Source of the DNA: Niveibacterium sp. SC-1
GTDB lineage: Bacteria; Pseudomonadota; Gammaproteobacteria; Burkholderiales; Rhodocyclaceae
DNA: 64,000 bases
NCBI RefSeq assembly: GCF_038235435.1
Contig: NZ_CP151275.1
Coordinates: 3,782,001 to 3,846,000 of the forward strand
Direction of reading: 5' to 3'
Every line of letters begins with the position of its first letter. Within the stretch, counting starts at the first letter, position 1. Positions 7,432 to 16,747 of this stretch are shown here, one piece after another. The translations under genes were made by a program, and so were the position numbers. The notes beneath the pieces are model-generated. The model ran no database searches and was not told the DNA's origin. It saw only the letters and a program-made list of their open reading frames with translations.

Positions 7432-10400
7432 TCAGCGCAAGGAGAAATCGACGCGCGCAGCGGGCTTCGCCGCGTCGTCGCTGGGCTCCACCTGGGGCGC
7501 CAGCAGGAAGATGCGCTCATCGGGCACCTTGCCCGTCTCCAGCAACCAGTTCTTGACGGCATTGCCGCGCGCCTGCGCGAGCGGCGCGAGATCGGCGGCC
7601 GTGACGTCCGAGTGTTCGAGCAGCAGGCGTTCCATCTCCTCGGGTGGCAGGTCCTTGGTCAGGCCGATGATGTTCTTGGGCTTCTCGAACTTCTCGTCTT
7701 TATAGACCTGGGCTAGCCACTTGGGTTTCTCCTCCGGATCGATGCGCACATCGCGCAGGCTGCCGACGCTATCGCCTTCCCGCGCGGCCGCACGCAACTT
7801 GGTCGCACGCAGTTTGCGATCGAGGGTCTCGCGCTTGAGCGCGTCGAGCTCCCCGGGGTCCGCATGGCCTGTGACGTCCAGCTTCAGGGCCTCGTGCTCG
7901 CGCACATGCTTGGCCACGGTTTCGAGCTTCTGCAGGGCTTCGGGCGGCAGGCGGGCGCTGCCGGGGGCAAAGCCGATGAAGGCGAGGTCCTCGCCCGCTT
8001 CACCACCGCCGAGGAAAGAAAAGGGCGAGGTCACCAGCTTCTTGAAGAAGTTGCCGATCATTGTCCAGATCAGGCCACCGATGGAGAACTGCGGATCATC
8101 CAGGGTGCCCGACACCGGCAGGTTGATGTCGATCTCGCCGCGACTGTTCTTGAGCAGCGACACCGCAAACCGCACCGGCAAACTCGTCGCCTGCGGGCTG
8201 TCCACCTTGTCGCCGAAGGTGAGCTGATCGAGGAAGACGCGGTTCTGCGCGGTGAGCTTGCGGTTCTCGATCTGGTAGCGCAGGTCCATCGACAACTTGC
8301 CGCGCTCGATTCCGTAGCCCACATACTTGGCCGAGTAGGCCGACACACTGGAGAGCTCGTAGCCCTTCACCGCGGCCTTGATGTCGAGGTAGCGGTCCTC
8401 GCGGAAGGGCGCGAGCTTGCCAGTGACATCGACCGGCGCGCTGCCGTCCACCGCGCCGTGCAAGTCCAGCTCGGTGAGGCTGGAAGGTGCGGTGCCCACG
8501 CCAGTGATCTTGCCCTGCACCTTGAGCAGGTTGGCGTCGAAGTTGGGTTGCACGAAACGGTCGCTGTAGTTCACCCGCCCAGCGGAGAGGCGCACGGTAT
8601 CGACGCGAATGTCAGGAAGCTTGCCACTGGGCGGCGCCGCCACCGTCTTCGTCGCCTCGCCCGACTTGCCGCTCGCCGCAGGCGCGCTCGCGGTGGCCCC
8701 TGGCGCCGCGGCGACGTCGCCGCTAGTGCGCGCGCGCGCCAGCTCGCGCAGGTTGAGGCGACCTTCGGCGTCGAGGATCAGGCGCGTGTAGAAGTTGTCG
8801 AGCGCGATGTCGTTCACGCGGACGGCCAGCGGCTGCAGCTTCATGTCCACGCCGGAGAGCGCGAGTGACTTCCAGCGCAGGAAGTCCGCATCGTTGATCT
8901 CGTCGATCGAGGCAAAGTCGTTCAGGGACAGACGCCCGCGATAGCTGCCGCTAGGCGCCTCCGGCTTGCTCAGGTCCAGGCTCAGCTCACCCTGGGCGCC
9001 AAGCTGCCCGCGGCTGATGAAGACTTCGTACTGCTCGGTGAATTGCGCGGCCACCGCAGCGATCTCCAGGCCCTGGGCATCGACGCGCAGATTCGTGTTC
9101 AAGGGCTGCGGCCGCACCTGCCCTTCCACGCGCAACTTGCCGCGCTTGTTCCAGACCGTCGAGAGTTTCAGGTTCGCCGTCTTCTCCAGGCTCTCCAGTC
9201 CCTGCAGCTCCGCATTGAACTGATCGAGATCCAGATGCAGGACAGTCTGGCGTGCATGGTCCTCGAAGCCCAGCTTTCCGTCGGCGATCTCCAGCTTGCC
9301 GAGACCGAACTGCCAGGCGGGTCCGGCCGGCGCCGGATGCCGCTCCACGTCAGGTTCCGGCGACGTTGGTTTCTCGGACACGGGCGCCAGGCGCGCAAGA
9401 TCGATCTTGCCGTCGCGCTCGCGCCGCGCCGCGAACTGCGGTGCCTGCAGGCTCAGGTGACCGATGCTCGCCTTGCGCGCCACCAGGTCCAGCGCACCGC
9501 CGTCCAGCGAAAGCTGGGCCACCTTGAGGAAGGGATTGCGCTCGCCGCGCTGGCGCAACACCAGCCTCTCGATCTGAGCGGACGCTTCCGCGATCGACAG
9601 CGCGATGCCCTTCTCGCCCATGGCGAAATGGATGGGCAGGCGGCCGGCCACGACGGCGTCATCGACCTGCAGCTGCGGGGCGCTGGCGAGGACGTAGGCG
9701 CCGCCGTGCGCGCTGGGCTTGAAGCCCTGGAATTCGAGGGTGCCGTCCCAGGTCAGCGGCGAAGGCTTCATGCGACCCTCCAGCCGCGCGGAAAGCCCCT
9801 CGCTGCCCAACAGATCCAGCTTCACGCCCACGGCGCGCCCCAGATCGTTGGAGAGCCCTTCGACGTCGAGGTTGAGGGGCTTGATCAGGCCTTTGAAGGA
9901 AGGCGTGACGTTCGGGTCTTCGAGCAGCAGCTCCGCGTTCTGCACCAGGACCTTGTCGATCCGCCAGCGGAAAGGCTTGGCCTCTCCCGCTGCCGGCGCT
10001 GGCGCGCTGCTCGCAGCCGCGGGCGAACTGGCGGCGGCGGACTGTCCCGCTGGCGGCGCCTGCTTGGGTCGGTAGCGCGCCGCTTCCTGCATCATGCGGT
10101 CGTACAGGCGCAGGCGCTTTTCCGTACTCACGACCAGGGGAACGAGCGGATCCTTGAGCTCAAGGCTGCGCAGATGCGCGCTGCCTGCAAAAGGCATCAG
10201 GGCCGCAATGTCGGCTCTCAGGCGCGCGAAGTCGAAGAGCGTGGAGCCGTCCGTTTCCGAGACGCTCACGTCGAGCAGGTCGAGCGTGCCGCTCACGACG
10301 ATCTCGGGTTTGCCGCCGTGCGGCTGGCGGAACTTCAGGTTCAGGTCGCTCGCCAGCTTTGCGCCGCCGACCTTGAAGTCCGGCGCCTGCGGCAGGTAGG

Positions 10401-11130
10401 GCAGGTATTGCACCAGGTCGAGCGGCTGCAGCTTGAGCGCGAGGCTCGCCTCGCGGGTCTCCTGGAAGGGCCGCGCGCTGCCGCCGAAGTCCAACCTCGC
10501 ACCGTCGGCCACCAGGCTCAGGCGCGGGCGGATGTCGACCTCCTCGTCGGCCGGCACGCTGGACACAAAGGGCAGGCCCAGGTCGATATCGTTGATCGCG
10601 TGCCGTGCCGCGCGCGGGCGATCGTCGAAGACCAGGGCGCCGTCGATGACCTCAATATTGAAGACTGCAAAGCGCGCGGGCTCGTCGGAGGGCGGCGTCT
10701 GCGGTTTCTGCTGCAGACGCGCGAGGATGTCGCTGATCGTGTAGGCGTTGGGGCCGGTGCGCGCTACATGGATGCGCGGCTTTTCCAGGCGCAGTTGCGA
10801 GAGCACCAGCGCGCGCCGGAAGAGCGAGCTGCTTTCCAGGTTTACCAACAGGCGGTCGAACTGGAGCAGCGGCGGGTCGCCCTTGAGGCCTTCTACCTTC
10901 ACGCCCTCGACCGACGCGGCAAGACGCAGCGGATTGATATGGATCGCCGCGATATGCACCGGGCGCTGCAGGAAGGCGCCGAGCTGCCGCTCCGCAATGC
11001 CGCGTACCAGCGGCGGCGCGGCAAATGCCAGCAGGAGCATCAGGACCGCGATGACCGCCAGCGTGATCAGCGAAGGCTTCACCCAGTTCCGGGCGCGTCC
11101 CCGCTCAAGCCAAGCGCGCAGAGCCTTCAT
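7432..11130 (-). CDS. AsmA-like (DUF748) envelope protein, 1232 residues
   Basis: A very long protein with one N-terminal transmembrane helix (about residues 18-38, SLITLAVIAVLMLLLAFA) followed by a periplasmic part made of repeated beta-rich DUF748/AsmA-type segments. Examples are LRLEKPRIHV, FNIEVIDGALVFDDRP and the later VRLSAGRVNYSDRFVQPNF. Such proteins resemble bridge-like lipid carriers between the two membranes. A Pro/Ala-rich linker lies around residues 360-385 and another near 820-850. The last ~200 residues change character (FIGFAPGSARLPPEALQKL, LDVTGHADPGELDALK) and look like a degenerate OmpA-type domain. The start at 11130 is chosen for its GGAGGA at 8 bases; an upstream ATG at 11163 is less likely. 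Confidence 0.85.
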   Translation of the reverse strand: MKALRAWLERGRARNWVKPSLITLAVIAVLMLLLAFAAPPLVRGIAERQLGAFLQRPVHIAAIHINPLRLAASVEGVKVEGLKGDPPLLQFDRLLVNLESSSLFRRALVLSQLRLEKPRIHVARTGPNAYTISDILARLQQKPQTPPSDEPARFAVFNIEVIDGALVFDDRPRAARHAINDIDLGLPFVSSVPADEEVDIRPRLSLVADGARLDFGGSARPFQETREASLALKLQPLDLVQYLPYLPQAPDFKVGGAKLASDLNLKFRQPHGGKPEIVVSGTLDLLDVSVSETDGSTLFDFARLRADIAALMPFAGSAHLRSLELKDPLVPLVVSTEKRLRLYDRMMQEAARYRPKQAPPAGQSAAASSPAAASSAPAPAAGEAKPFRWRIDKVLVQNAELLLEDPNVTPSFKGLIKPLNLDVEGLSNDLGRAVGVKLDLLGSEGLSARLEGRMKPSPLTWDGTLEFQGFKPSAHGGAYVLASAPQLQVDDAVVAGRLPIHFAMGEKGIALSIAEASAQIERLVLRQRGERNPFLKVAQLSLDGGALDLVARKASIGHLSLQAPQFAARRERDGKIDLARLAPVSEKPTSPEPDVERHPAPAGPAWQFGLGKLEIADGKLGFEDHARQTVLHLDLDQFNAELQGLESLEKTANLKLSTVWNKRGKLRVEGQVRPQPLNTNLRVDAQGLEIAAVAAQFTEQYEVFISRGQLGAQGELSLDLSKPEAPSGSYRGRLSLNDFASIDEINDADFLRWKSLALSGVDMKLQPLAVRVNDIALDNFYTRLILDAEGRLNLRELARARTSGDVAAAPGATASAPAASGKSGEATKTVAAPPSGKLPDIRVDTVRLSAGRVNYSDRFVQPNFDANLLKVQGKITGVGTAPSSLTELDLHGAVDGSAPVDVTGKLAPFREDRYLDIKAAVKGYELSSVSAYSAKYVGYGIERGKLSMDLRYQIENRKLTAQNRVFLDQLTFGDKVDSPQATSLPVRFAVSLLKNSRGEIDINLPVSGTLDDPQFSIGGLIWTMIGNFFKKLVTSPFSFLGGGEAGEDLAFIGFAPGSARLPPEALQKLETVAKHVREHEALKLDVTGHADPGELDALKRETLDRKLRATKLRAAAREGDSVGSLRDVRIDPEEKPKWLAQVYKDEKFEKPKNIIGLTKDLPPEEMERLLLEHSDVTAADLAPLAQARGNAVKNWLLETGKVPDERIFLLAPQVEPSDDAAKPAARVDFSLR

Positions 11131-11191
11131 GAAACCGTTCCTCCGCCCTTGTTGTTGAATCAAGCTTAACAGCGCGCGATTGCCCCGCCCA

Positions 11192-11950
11192 TCACCCCAT
11201 GGCGCGGGCGAGCGCGAGATTGCTCACCTGCGCGGCCCCCGCCGCCTTGAGCGCCAGAGCCAGTTCATTGAGCGTAGCCCCGGTGGTCATCACATCGTCC
11301 ACCACGAGAACGCGCAAGCCATCCAGACGTCGCTCGGCGCGAAAGGCGCCAGCGAGATTTCGGCGGCGTGCCTCGCGGTCCAGACCTGCCTGCGGCGGCA
11401 CCAGCCGGTCCTTGATGACCGCGTTCCGCAGCAGCGGTTTGCCGCAGGATCTCGCCAGGGGTGCCGCCAGCACCGCGGCCTGATTGAAGCCGCGCTCGGC
11501 CAGCCGGACCGGATGCAGGGGCACGGGCACGATGCAGTCGAAGTCCGCGGGCGCCAGGTGTGCCTGCAGGCAGCGCACCGCATCGCGCGCCAGGTCCAGA
11601 CGCGCCTGGTACTTGATCGCCTGAACCCATTCGCGGACCGGAAAGGCGTAGCGCAAAGCCGCCGTGCTCCGGTCGAAGTGCGGCGGCGAGAGCAAGCACT
11701 GGCCGCAGACCTCGCCACCGCCGCATTCGTCCGCGCAGACCGGACAGACCGGCACTTCCACCCGCGGTAGCGCCGCCGAACAGTCGGTGCAGAACTGCCA
11801 GGTACCGGAGCGTGCGCCGCAGACGAAGCAGTGCTGCGGCAAGGCCGCAGCCAGCCCCTCGCCCAGGCCCTCGCGTATCCAGCCACCCAGTCGCACCCGC
11901 AGGTTTGGCACCCCCACCCCTTTCCCGGATAATCCGCGCCACCGTTCCAT
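11192..11950 (-). CDS. comF: ComF-family amidophosphoribosyltransferase-like protein
   Basis: Up to 252 residues. The N-terminal half has a zinc-ribbon type set of cysteines (CFVCG, FCTDC, CPVC, CGQC), and the C-terminal half is a phosphoribosyltransferase fold with the PRPP signature [13 protein letters not shown]. ComFC proteins are linked to DNA uptake and transformation. The best-supported part starts around [12 protein letters not shown]; the first ~15 residues from ATG 11950 are uncertain because that stretch overlaps the bioB promoter. A GTG in the [11 protein letters not shown] segment is an alternative start. It is followed after 61 bases by the AsmA-like gene. Confidence 0.85.
   Translation of the reverse strand: MERWRGLSGKGVGVPNLRVRLGGWIREGLGEGLAAALPQHCFVCGARSGTWQFCTDCSAALPRVEVPVCPVCADECGGGEVCGQCLLSPPHFDRSTAALRYAFPVREWVQAIKYQARLDLARDAVRCLQAHLAPADFDCIVPVPLHPVRLAERGFNQAAVLAAPLARSCGKPLLRNAVIKDRLVPPQAGLDREARRRNLAGAFRAERRLDGLRVLVVDDVMTTGATLNELALALKAAGAAQVSNLALARAMG
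11905..11933 (+). promoter_or_regulatory. Promoter of bioB, inside the 5' end of comF
   Basis: TTGGCA and GATAAT are separated by 17 bases, with the GATAAT ending 37 bases before the bioB ATG. The site overlaps the first codons assigned to the divergent comF. Confidence 0.65.
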
Positions 11951-11970
11951 TCAGGCAGGAAGCCCGCATC

Positions 11971-12954
11971 ATGTCGCACACCCTCGCCGCGCCACAGTCC
12001 GAGGCCGCTGCCGCTACACTCGCAGCGCGCTGGACTACGGCCCAGATCACCGCCCTCTTCGACCTGCCCTTCATGGACCTCGTGTTCCGGGCGGCCGAAG
12101 TGCATCGCCAGCATTTCGATCCGAACGCGATCCAGCGTTCCACCCTGCTCTCGATCAAGACGGGCGGCTGCTCGGAAGACTGCGGCTACTGCTCCCAGGC
12201 CAAGCGCTACCACACCGGCGTCGAGAGCGAAGAGCTGATGGCGATCGAAGAAGTGGTCGAGAAGGCCAAGCTCGCCAAGGCCAACGGCGCCTCGCGCTTC
12301 TGCATGGGCGCTGCCTGGCGCGGCCCCAAGGATCGCGAGCTCGTCCCGGTCCTGGAAATGGTCAAGCAGGTCAAGGCGCTGGGCCTGGAAACCTGCGTCA
12401 CCCTGGGCATGCTGCGCGAAGGCCAGGCCGCCAAGCTCAAGGAAGCCGGGCTGGACTACTACAACCACAACATCGATACGGCACCGGAATTCTACGCCAG
12501 CGTCATCGGCACGCACTCGCAGCAGGATCGCTTCGACACCATCGACAAGGTGCGTGACGCCGGCATCCACGTCTGCTCGGGCGGCATCGTCGGCATGGGC
12601 GAGTCGCGTCGCGGTCGTGCCGCGATGATTGCGCAGCTCGCCAACATGGACCCGCCGCCGGAGTCGGTGCCGATCAACAACCTCGTGGCGATCGAAGGCA
12701 CGCCGCTGGCCGACCAGCCGCCGCTCGACCCCTTCGAGTTCATCCGCACCATCGCCGCCGCGCGCATCACGATGCCGACGTCCTACGTGCGTCTGTCGGC
12801 GGGTCGCCGCGAACTCACCGACGAAGGCCAGGCGCTCGCCTTCATGGCCGGCGCCAATTCGATCTTCTACGGCGACAAGCTGCTCACCACCGGCAACCCC
12901 GAAGTCGAAGGTGACGAGGCCCTGCTCAAGCGCCTGGGCCTGAAGTCGGTCTGA
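11971..12954 (+). CDS. bioB: Biotin synthase
   Basis: A 327-residue radical-SAM enzyme that inserts sulfur into dethiobiotin. The SAM-cluster cysteines are C67, C71 and C74 in [12 protein letters not shown]. The second [2Fe-2S] cluster region includes [11 protein letters not shown] and the arginine and cysteine ligands later on; [16 protein letters not shown] and [11 protein letters not shown] are conserved. The start at 11971 follows AGGCAGGAA and matches the usual BioB N-terminus; an upstream in-frame extension has no homology. A typical terminator follows. bioC lies 1.4 kb further on, so biotin genes are scattered and not in one operon. Confidence 0.98.
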   Translation: MSHTLAAPQSEAAAATLAARWTTAQITALFDLPFMDLVFRAAEVHRQHFDPNAIQRSTLLSIKTGGCSEDCGYCSQAKRYHTGVESEELMAIEEVVEKAKLAKANGASRFCMGAAWRGPKDRELVPVLEMVKQVKALGLETCVTLGMLREGQAAKLKEAGLDYYNHNIDTAPEFYASVIGTHSQQDRFDTIDKVRDAGIHVCSGGIVGMGESRRGRAAMIAQLANMDPPPESVPINNLVAIEGTPLADQPPLDPFEFIRTIAAARITMPTSYVRLSAGRRELTDEGQALAFMAGANSIFYGDKLLTTGNPEVEGDEALLKRLGLKSV

Positions 12955-12973
12955 TCCGCGACTGGCGATCTGG

Positions 12974-13014
12974 AAAACGATGAGGGCGGGCCGCAAGGTC
13001 CGCCCTCATCGTTT
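12974..13014. terminator. Bidirectional terminator between bioB and the antiporter gene
   Basis: A 15-bp perfect stem (AAACGATGAGGGCGG with CCGCCCTCATCGTTT) around a 10-base loop, with A and T runs on the two sides, lies between convergent genes. Confidence 0.85.
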
Positions 13015-13031
13015 GCGCCCGGGCGTAGCGA

Positions 13032-14285
13032 CTACAGCAGACGGAAGGCCGCGATCGCGACCAGGGTCGGCGGCAGCGCGGCCACGAAGAGTCCGAAGGG
13101 GTGGATTGCGCCATCGTGGAAGTTGCCCCGCAGGATCGCCACGCCCGCCGGATTGGGCGCGTTGGCGATGATGGTGAGGCCGCCACCGGTGACCGCGCCC
13201 GCCACCAGCGCGTACTTGAACTCGTCGGAGAGCCCCTGCACCAGGGAACCGAGATAGGTCAGCGCGGCGTTGTCGGTGATCGCGGTCAGCGCGGTCGCAC
13301 CGAAGTACACCGCGTCCGCGCTCATCGAGGTGAGCAAGGGCTGCAGCCACCATTGCTGCAGGCCGCCGAGCACCACCAGCCCCGCCAGGAAGAAAGCCAC
13401 CAGCAGGCCTTCGCGCAGGATCAGGGTGTCCTGGTAGCGCTGGTAGGCCTGTGTGACGCCAAGGAAGAACAGGAAGAGGCCGAGGAAGACCGCCGGATGG
13501 TGGGCAAAGACCACGACGCCGGCCAGGAAGGCCACATGGGCAATCGTCAGGGGGACGGGGATGGACTCGACCGGCAGGCTCTGCCGCGGCATCGCGGTGA
13601 GTTCCTTGCGGAAGATGAGGGTGACGACCAGGGCGTTGACCAGCACCGCGAGCATGGCGCGCCAGCCGAAGTGCTCGAACATGAAGGCGAGCCCCCACTT
13701 CCAGGTGCTCGCCACCATCAGGACCGGGGGTGCGGCAAAGTGGGTGAGCGTGCCGCCAATCGAGATGTTCACGAAGAGCACGCCCAGGGTTGCATAGGCG
13801 AGCCGGGGCGACACGCCGCGCCCGAAGATGCGGTCACGCAGCATCAGCGCGGCGAGCGTCATGGCGGCCGGTTCAGTGATGAAGGAACCGAGCAGCGGCA
13901 CCGCCGCGAGGATCACGAAGTACGCGCGCAGCCCCCTGGGCAGCGGCGTGAGGCGCGCGAGCAACTGCATGATCTGCGCGCACAGGGTGAGGATGGGGCG
14001 GGTGCCGGCGATCACCATGATCGCGAAAACGAACATCGCCTCGGTAAAATTGCGGTTGTCCAGATAGTGCGTGGCCTCGTTCTTGCCCGCGAGCGCGAAC
14101 ATGGCGACCATGAGGATCATCGCCCAGAAGCCGAAGACCACCTCGACCTCGCCCAGCATGTGCCACACGCCGGCATGCGCCGGATGGCGGTGGGCGAGCC
14201 GCTCGAAGAACTTGGTGGAAAAGGTGTGCAGGATGGCCAGTGCGAAGAGCACGGTGCCGATGATCTCGATGGTGGAAGGAGTCAC
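13032..14285 (-). CDS. Putative Na+/H+ antiporter (PF07399-like), 11-12 membrane helices
   Basis: A 417-residue inner-membrane protein with about eleven hydrophobic helices. It resembles the putative Na+/H+ antiporter family related to the ion-transporter superfamily: conserved-looking blocks are GSFITEPAAMTLAALML, FVNISIGGTLTHFAAPP, TALTAITDNAALTYLGSL and GGGLTIIANAPNPAG, where the TDNAAL and NAPNPAG stretches are likely in re-entrant loops that bind ions. The substrate is not proven by sequence. The start is GTG at 14285, with a poor ribosome site (GCGAG), so the N-terminus is less certain. bioC is divergent, 116 bases away. Confidence 0.8.
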   Translation of the reverse strand: MTPSTIEIIGTVLFALAILHTFSTKFFERLAHRHPAHAGVWHMLGEVEVVFGFWAMILMVAMFALAGKNEATHYLDNRNFTEAMFVFAIMVIAGTRPILTLCAQIMQLLARLTPLPRGLRAYFVILAAVPLLGSFITEPAAMTLAALMLRDRIFGRGVSPRLAYATLGVLFVNISIGGTLTHFAAPPVLMVASTWKWGLAFMFEHFGWRAMLAVLVNALVVTLIFRKELTAMPRQSLPVESIPVPLTIAHVAFLAGVVVFAHHPAVFLGLFLFFLGVTQAYQRYQDTLILREGLLVAFFLAGLVVLGGLQQWWLQPLLTSMSADAVYFGATALTAITDNAALTYLGSLVQGLSDEFKYALVAGAVTGGGLTIIANAPNPAGVAILRGNFHDGAIHPFGLFVAALPPTLVAIAAFRLL

Positions 14286-14401
14286 GTCGCGGGGCTCGCC
14301 TGGGCAGTGGATCGTCCTATGCTAGCAGCAGCCCGTCCGGCCCCGCCCGATTCAGCGCCGATTCAGCCCCGACATACCCCAATCGCAAGCCGCATCCGAC
14401 C

Positions 14402-15289
14402 GTGAGCATTCCCGCAGACTTCCAGCTCGACCGCCGACTCGCCCGCCGCCGCTTCGCGCGCTCCGCGGCCACGGCCGACGCCGCCAACTTCCTTGCGCGC
14501 GAGGTCGCCCGGCGCATGGCCGAGCGGCTGGCCTTCATCAAGCTCGCGCCCACTCGCATCCTCGACTTGGGCTGCGGCGTGGGCTCGGACCTGCCGCTGC
14601 TCGCGGAGCACTATCCGCGCGCCCAGCGCATCGGCATTGACTTCGCCACGCCCTTGCTCAAGCTCGCGGCGGGCGAACGCGGTTTCCTGCGCCGCCTCCT
14701 CGGCGCCGGCCGCAACGAGCCGGGGCTCATCAGCGCGGACGCCGAGCATCTGCCCCTCGCACACCGCAGCGTGCAGATGCTCTGGTCCAACCTGATGCTC
14801 AACTGGTTGCACGACCCGATGCCCGCGCTGCAGGAGATGCATCGCGTGCTGGAAGTCGACGGCATGCTGATGTTCTCCACGCTGGGCCCGGACACCCTGC
14901 GCGAGTTGCGCGCGGCGATGCCCGCAGGCACGGGAGAGCGGGTGCATCGCTTCATCGACATGCATGACATCGGCGACTGCCTGGTGCGTGCCGGTTTTGC
15001 GGAGCCGGTGATGGACATGGAGACGATCACCCTCACCTACTCGGATCTGGACGGCCTCGTGCGCGACCTGCGCGAAGCGGGCGCCACCAATGCGTCGCTG
15101 GCACGGCCACGCGGGCTCACCGGCCGCGCCAACTGGGCCCGCGCCCGTGAAGCCTATGAGCGCCTGCGGGCGGACGGCCGCCTGCCGGCGAGCTTCGAGA
15201 TCATCTACGGCCACGCCTGGAAGGCCGCGCCCAAGAAGGCGCCGGACGGCCGCGACGTAATCCGTTTCGAACCCCGTCGCAAGCCCTGA
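14402..15289 (+). CDS. bioC: Malonyl-ACP O-methyltransferase
   Basis: A 295-residue class I SAM methyltransferase that methylates malonyl-ACP to start pimelate synthesis for biotin. Motif I is ILDLGCGVGSDLPLL, and motifs follow at LPLAHRSVQMLWSNLMLNW and LEVDGMLMFSTLGPDTL. The last of these is very typical of BioC, as is GLTGRANWARAREAYE in the C-terminal third. The N-terminal helix FARSAATADAANFL is the usual BioC entry. The start is GTG at 14402 without a good Shine-Dalgarno. It is not linked to other bio genes but lies near bioB. Confidence 0.93.
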   Translation: MSIPADFQLDRRLARRRFARSAATADAANFLAREVARRMAERLAFIKLAPTRILDLGCGVGSDLPLLAEHYPRAQRIGIDFATPLLKLAAGERGFLRRLLGAGRNEPGLISADAEHLPLAHRSVQMLWSNLMLNWLHDPMPALQEMHRVLEVDGMLMFSTLGPDTLRELRAAMPAGTGERVHRFIDMHDIGDCLVRAGFAEPVMDMETITLTYSDLDGLVRDLREAGATNASLARPRGLTGRANWARAREAYERLRADGRLPASFEIIYGHAWKAAPKKAPDGRDVIRFEPRRKP

Positions 15290-15299
15290 AGTCGAGCGA

Positions 15300-16559
15300 T
15301 CAAGCGTGCGCCGCGGCCGGCACGCCCGAGCCGCGACGGCGCGACTCCCAGCGCTTGACCGCGCGCAGCGCCGGGGCCTCGACCAGCCACCATGACAGCG
15401 CCGCAATCGCGGTCGACAGCGCTATCACGAGCGTCGCATAGCCGAACCATTGCTCCAGCGACAGGGTGCCGAAGACACGTAGCCCGGGTTCGACCGTGCG
15501 CTGCAGGATCTCCAGCACCGCGAAGTGCCAGAGATAGATGCCGAAGGAAAGTCTGGCGATGCCGCGGAAAAGCGGATTGTCCAAGACGCGGCCGATCCAG
15601 CGCGAAGCCGAGGCGCTCACCAGCAGCAGGGCCACCGAGGCCGGGAACCAGGGGAAGAAATAGGGCTGGTTCTGCCAGCTGAAGGTGAAGTCCGCCATCT
15701 GCTGGGTTTCCGCCACCAGCGCCAGCCACTTGAGATGCGGCCACAGCCCCAGGCCGATCGCCGCCAGCGCCAGCAGGTCGAAGAGGCCGCTGCGCGCCAG
15801 CCGGGCGCAGGCCGCGCTGCGTGGCATCCAGGCGATGAAGCCCGCGGCCAGCACACCGAAAGCGTATTGAGCGAAGAAGCCGACCGGGTTGTAGTTGGGG
15901 ATCCAGTACTTGGCGCCGCCGACAAGGCCGAACCGCCAGCCGCGTCCTTCGCTCGGCACCTGCACCAGCGCCATCACCGCCGCGTTGGCGAGCAGGACCA
16001 GCCCGAAGCCCACCAGCCACCACGCGATACCGGAGGCGAAGCTGCGTCGCCGCAGCAGCGTAAAAAGCGGCAGCAGGAAGAGTGGCAGCACCGCGTAGCA
16101 GAACACCTCCAGGCCAATCGACCAGAAGGGTCCGTTGAGCTCATTGGGGAACCAGGTGAGCCAGTGGAAGCCGGAGACGAAGGCGAGTCCCGCCACCAGC
16201 CGCAGGACCGGCGCCTGCAATTGATCGCCCGGCACCAGCCAGAGCTGCACGGCGAACAGGATCAGCATCGCCACATAGAAGGCCGGCACGATGCGCGCCG
16301 CGCGGCGGACGAAATAGGTGGTGAGTGAAGGCATCGGCCGGCCGTCCAGCCACGCGTCCCAGAACGGACGCGAGAGCAGCATGCCGGAGAGCACGAAGAA
16401 CACGGCGACACCGGAAGACAGCGACCACAGGAAGAAGTCGGCCGCCTGGAGCGACTCGGACAGCGGCAAGGGATTGAGGCGCTGCCCCAGGTGATGGCCC
16501 AGCACCATGAGGCAGGCCAGGGCACGGACGCCGTCGGCGCCCGCGATCGATTTCTGCAT
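15300..16559 (-). CDS. Acyltransferase 3 family membrane protein
   Basis: A 419-residue inner-membrane protein with about ten transmembrane helices, of the family that O-acetylates LPS, exopolysaccharides or peptidoglycan. The N-terminal signature is present: GADGVRALACLMVLGHHLGQ with the catalytic-type His, followed by GVAVFFVLSGMLLSRPFW. A conserved RRAARIVPAFYV arginine segment follows. The start at 16559 has GAGGAG at 8 bases; the open frame continues upstream without homology. It is convergent with bioC (10 bases apart). The substrate cannot be told. A second member of the family lies at 47911-48936. Confidence 0.9.
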   Translation of the reverse strand: MQKSIAGADGVRALACLMVLGHHLGQRLNPLPLSESLQAADFFLWSLSSGVAVFFVLSGMLLSRPFWDAWLDGRPMPSLTTYFVRRAARIVPAFYVAMLILFAVQLWLVPGDQLQAPVLRLVAGLAFVSGFHWLTWFPNELNGPFWSIGLEVFCYAVLPLFLLPLFTLLRRRSFASGIAWWLVGFGLVLLANAAVMALVQVPSEGRGWRFGLVGGAKYWIPNYNPVGFFAQYAFGVLAAGFIAWMPRSAACARLARSGLFDLLALAAIGLGLWPHLKWLALVAETQQMADFTFSWQNQPYFFPWFPASVALLLVSASASRWIGRVLDNPLFRGIARLSFGIYLWHFAVLEILQRTVEPGLRVFGTLSLEQWFGYATLVIALSTAIAALSWWLVEAPALRAVKRWESRRRGSGVPAAAHA

Positions 16560-16747
16560 GGACGGATCTCCTCTTGTCATTGTCGGCACGTCCCTTCTGT
16601 CCGATGGAGGGGTCGCTCTGCGATCGGTTCGGGACCGATGCACGCATGTTCCTCCTTCCCCTTGGGGCAGGGTCAAGAAGACCCGGCGAGCGCACAAAGA
16701 TGGCAAGATCGGCGCGCCTCCCTGCCCGTCCGCCATCCGCCCCCACC

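Noticed and set aside
9043..11169. A 708-residue open frame on the plus strand antisense to the AsmA-like gene
   Set aside because: It is the shadow of a high-GC gene: biased composition, no recognisable motif, no ribosome site, and the minus-strand frame is clearly coding.
13101..14405. A 434-residue plus-strand frame antisense to the antiporter gene
   Set aside because: Highly charged, no hydrophobic core and no homology; the minus-strand frame encodes a membrane protein.
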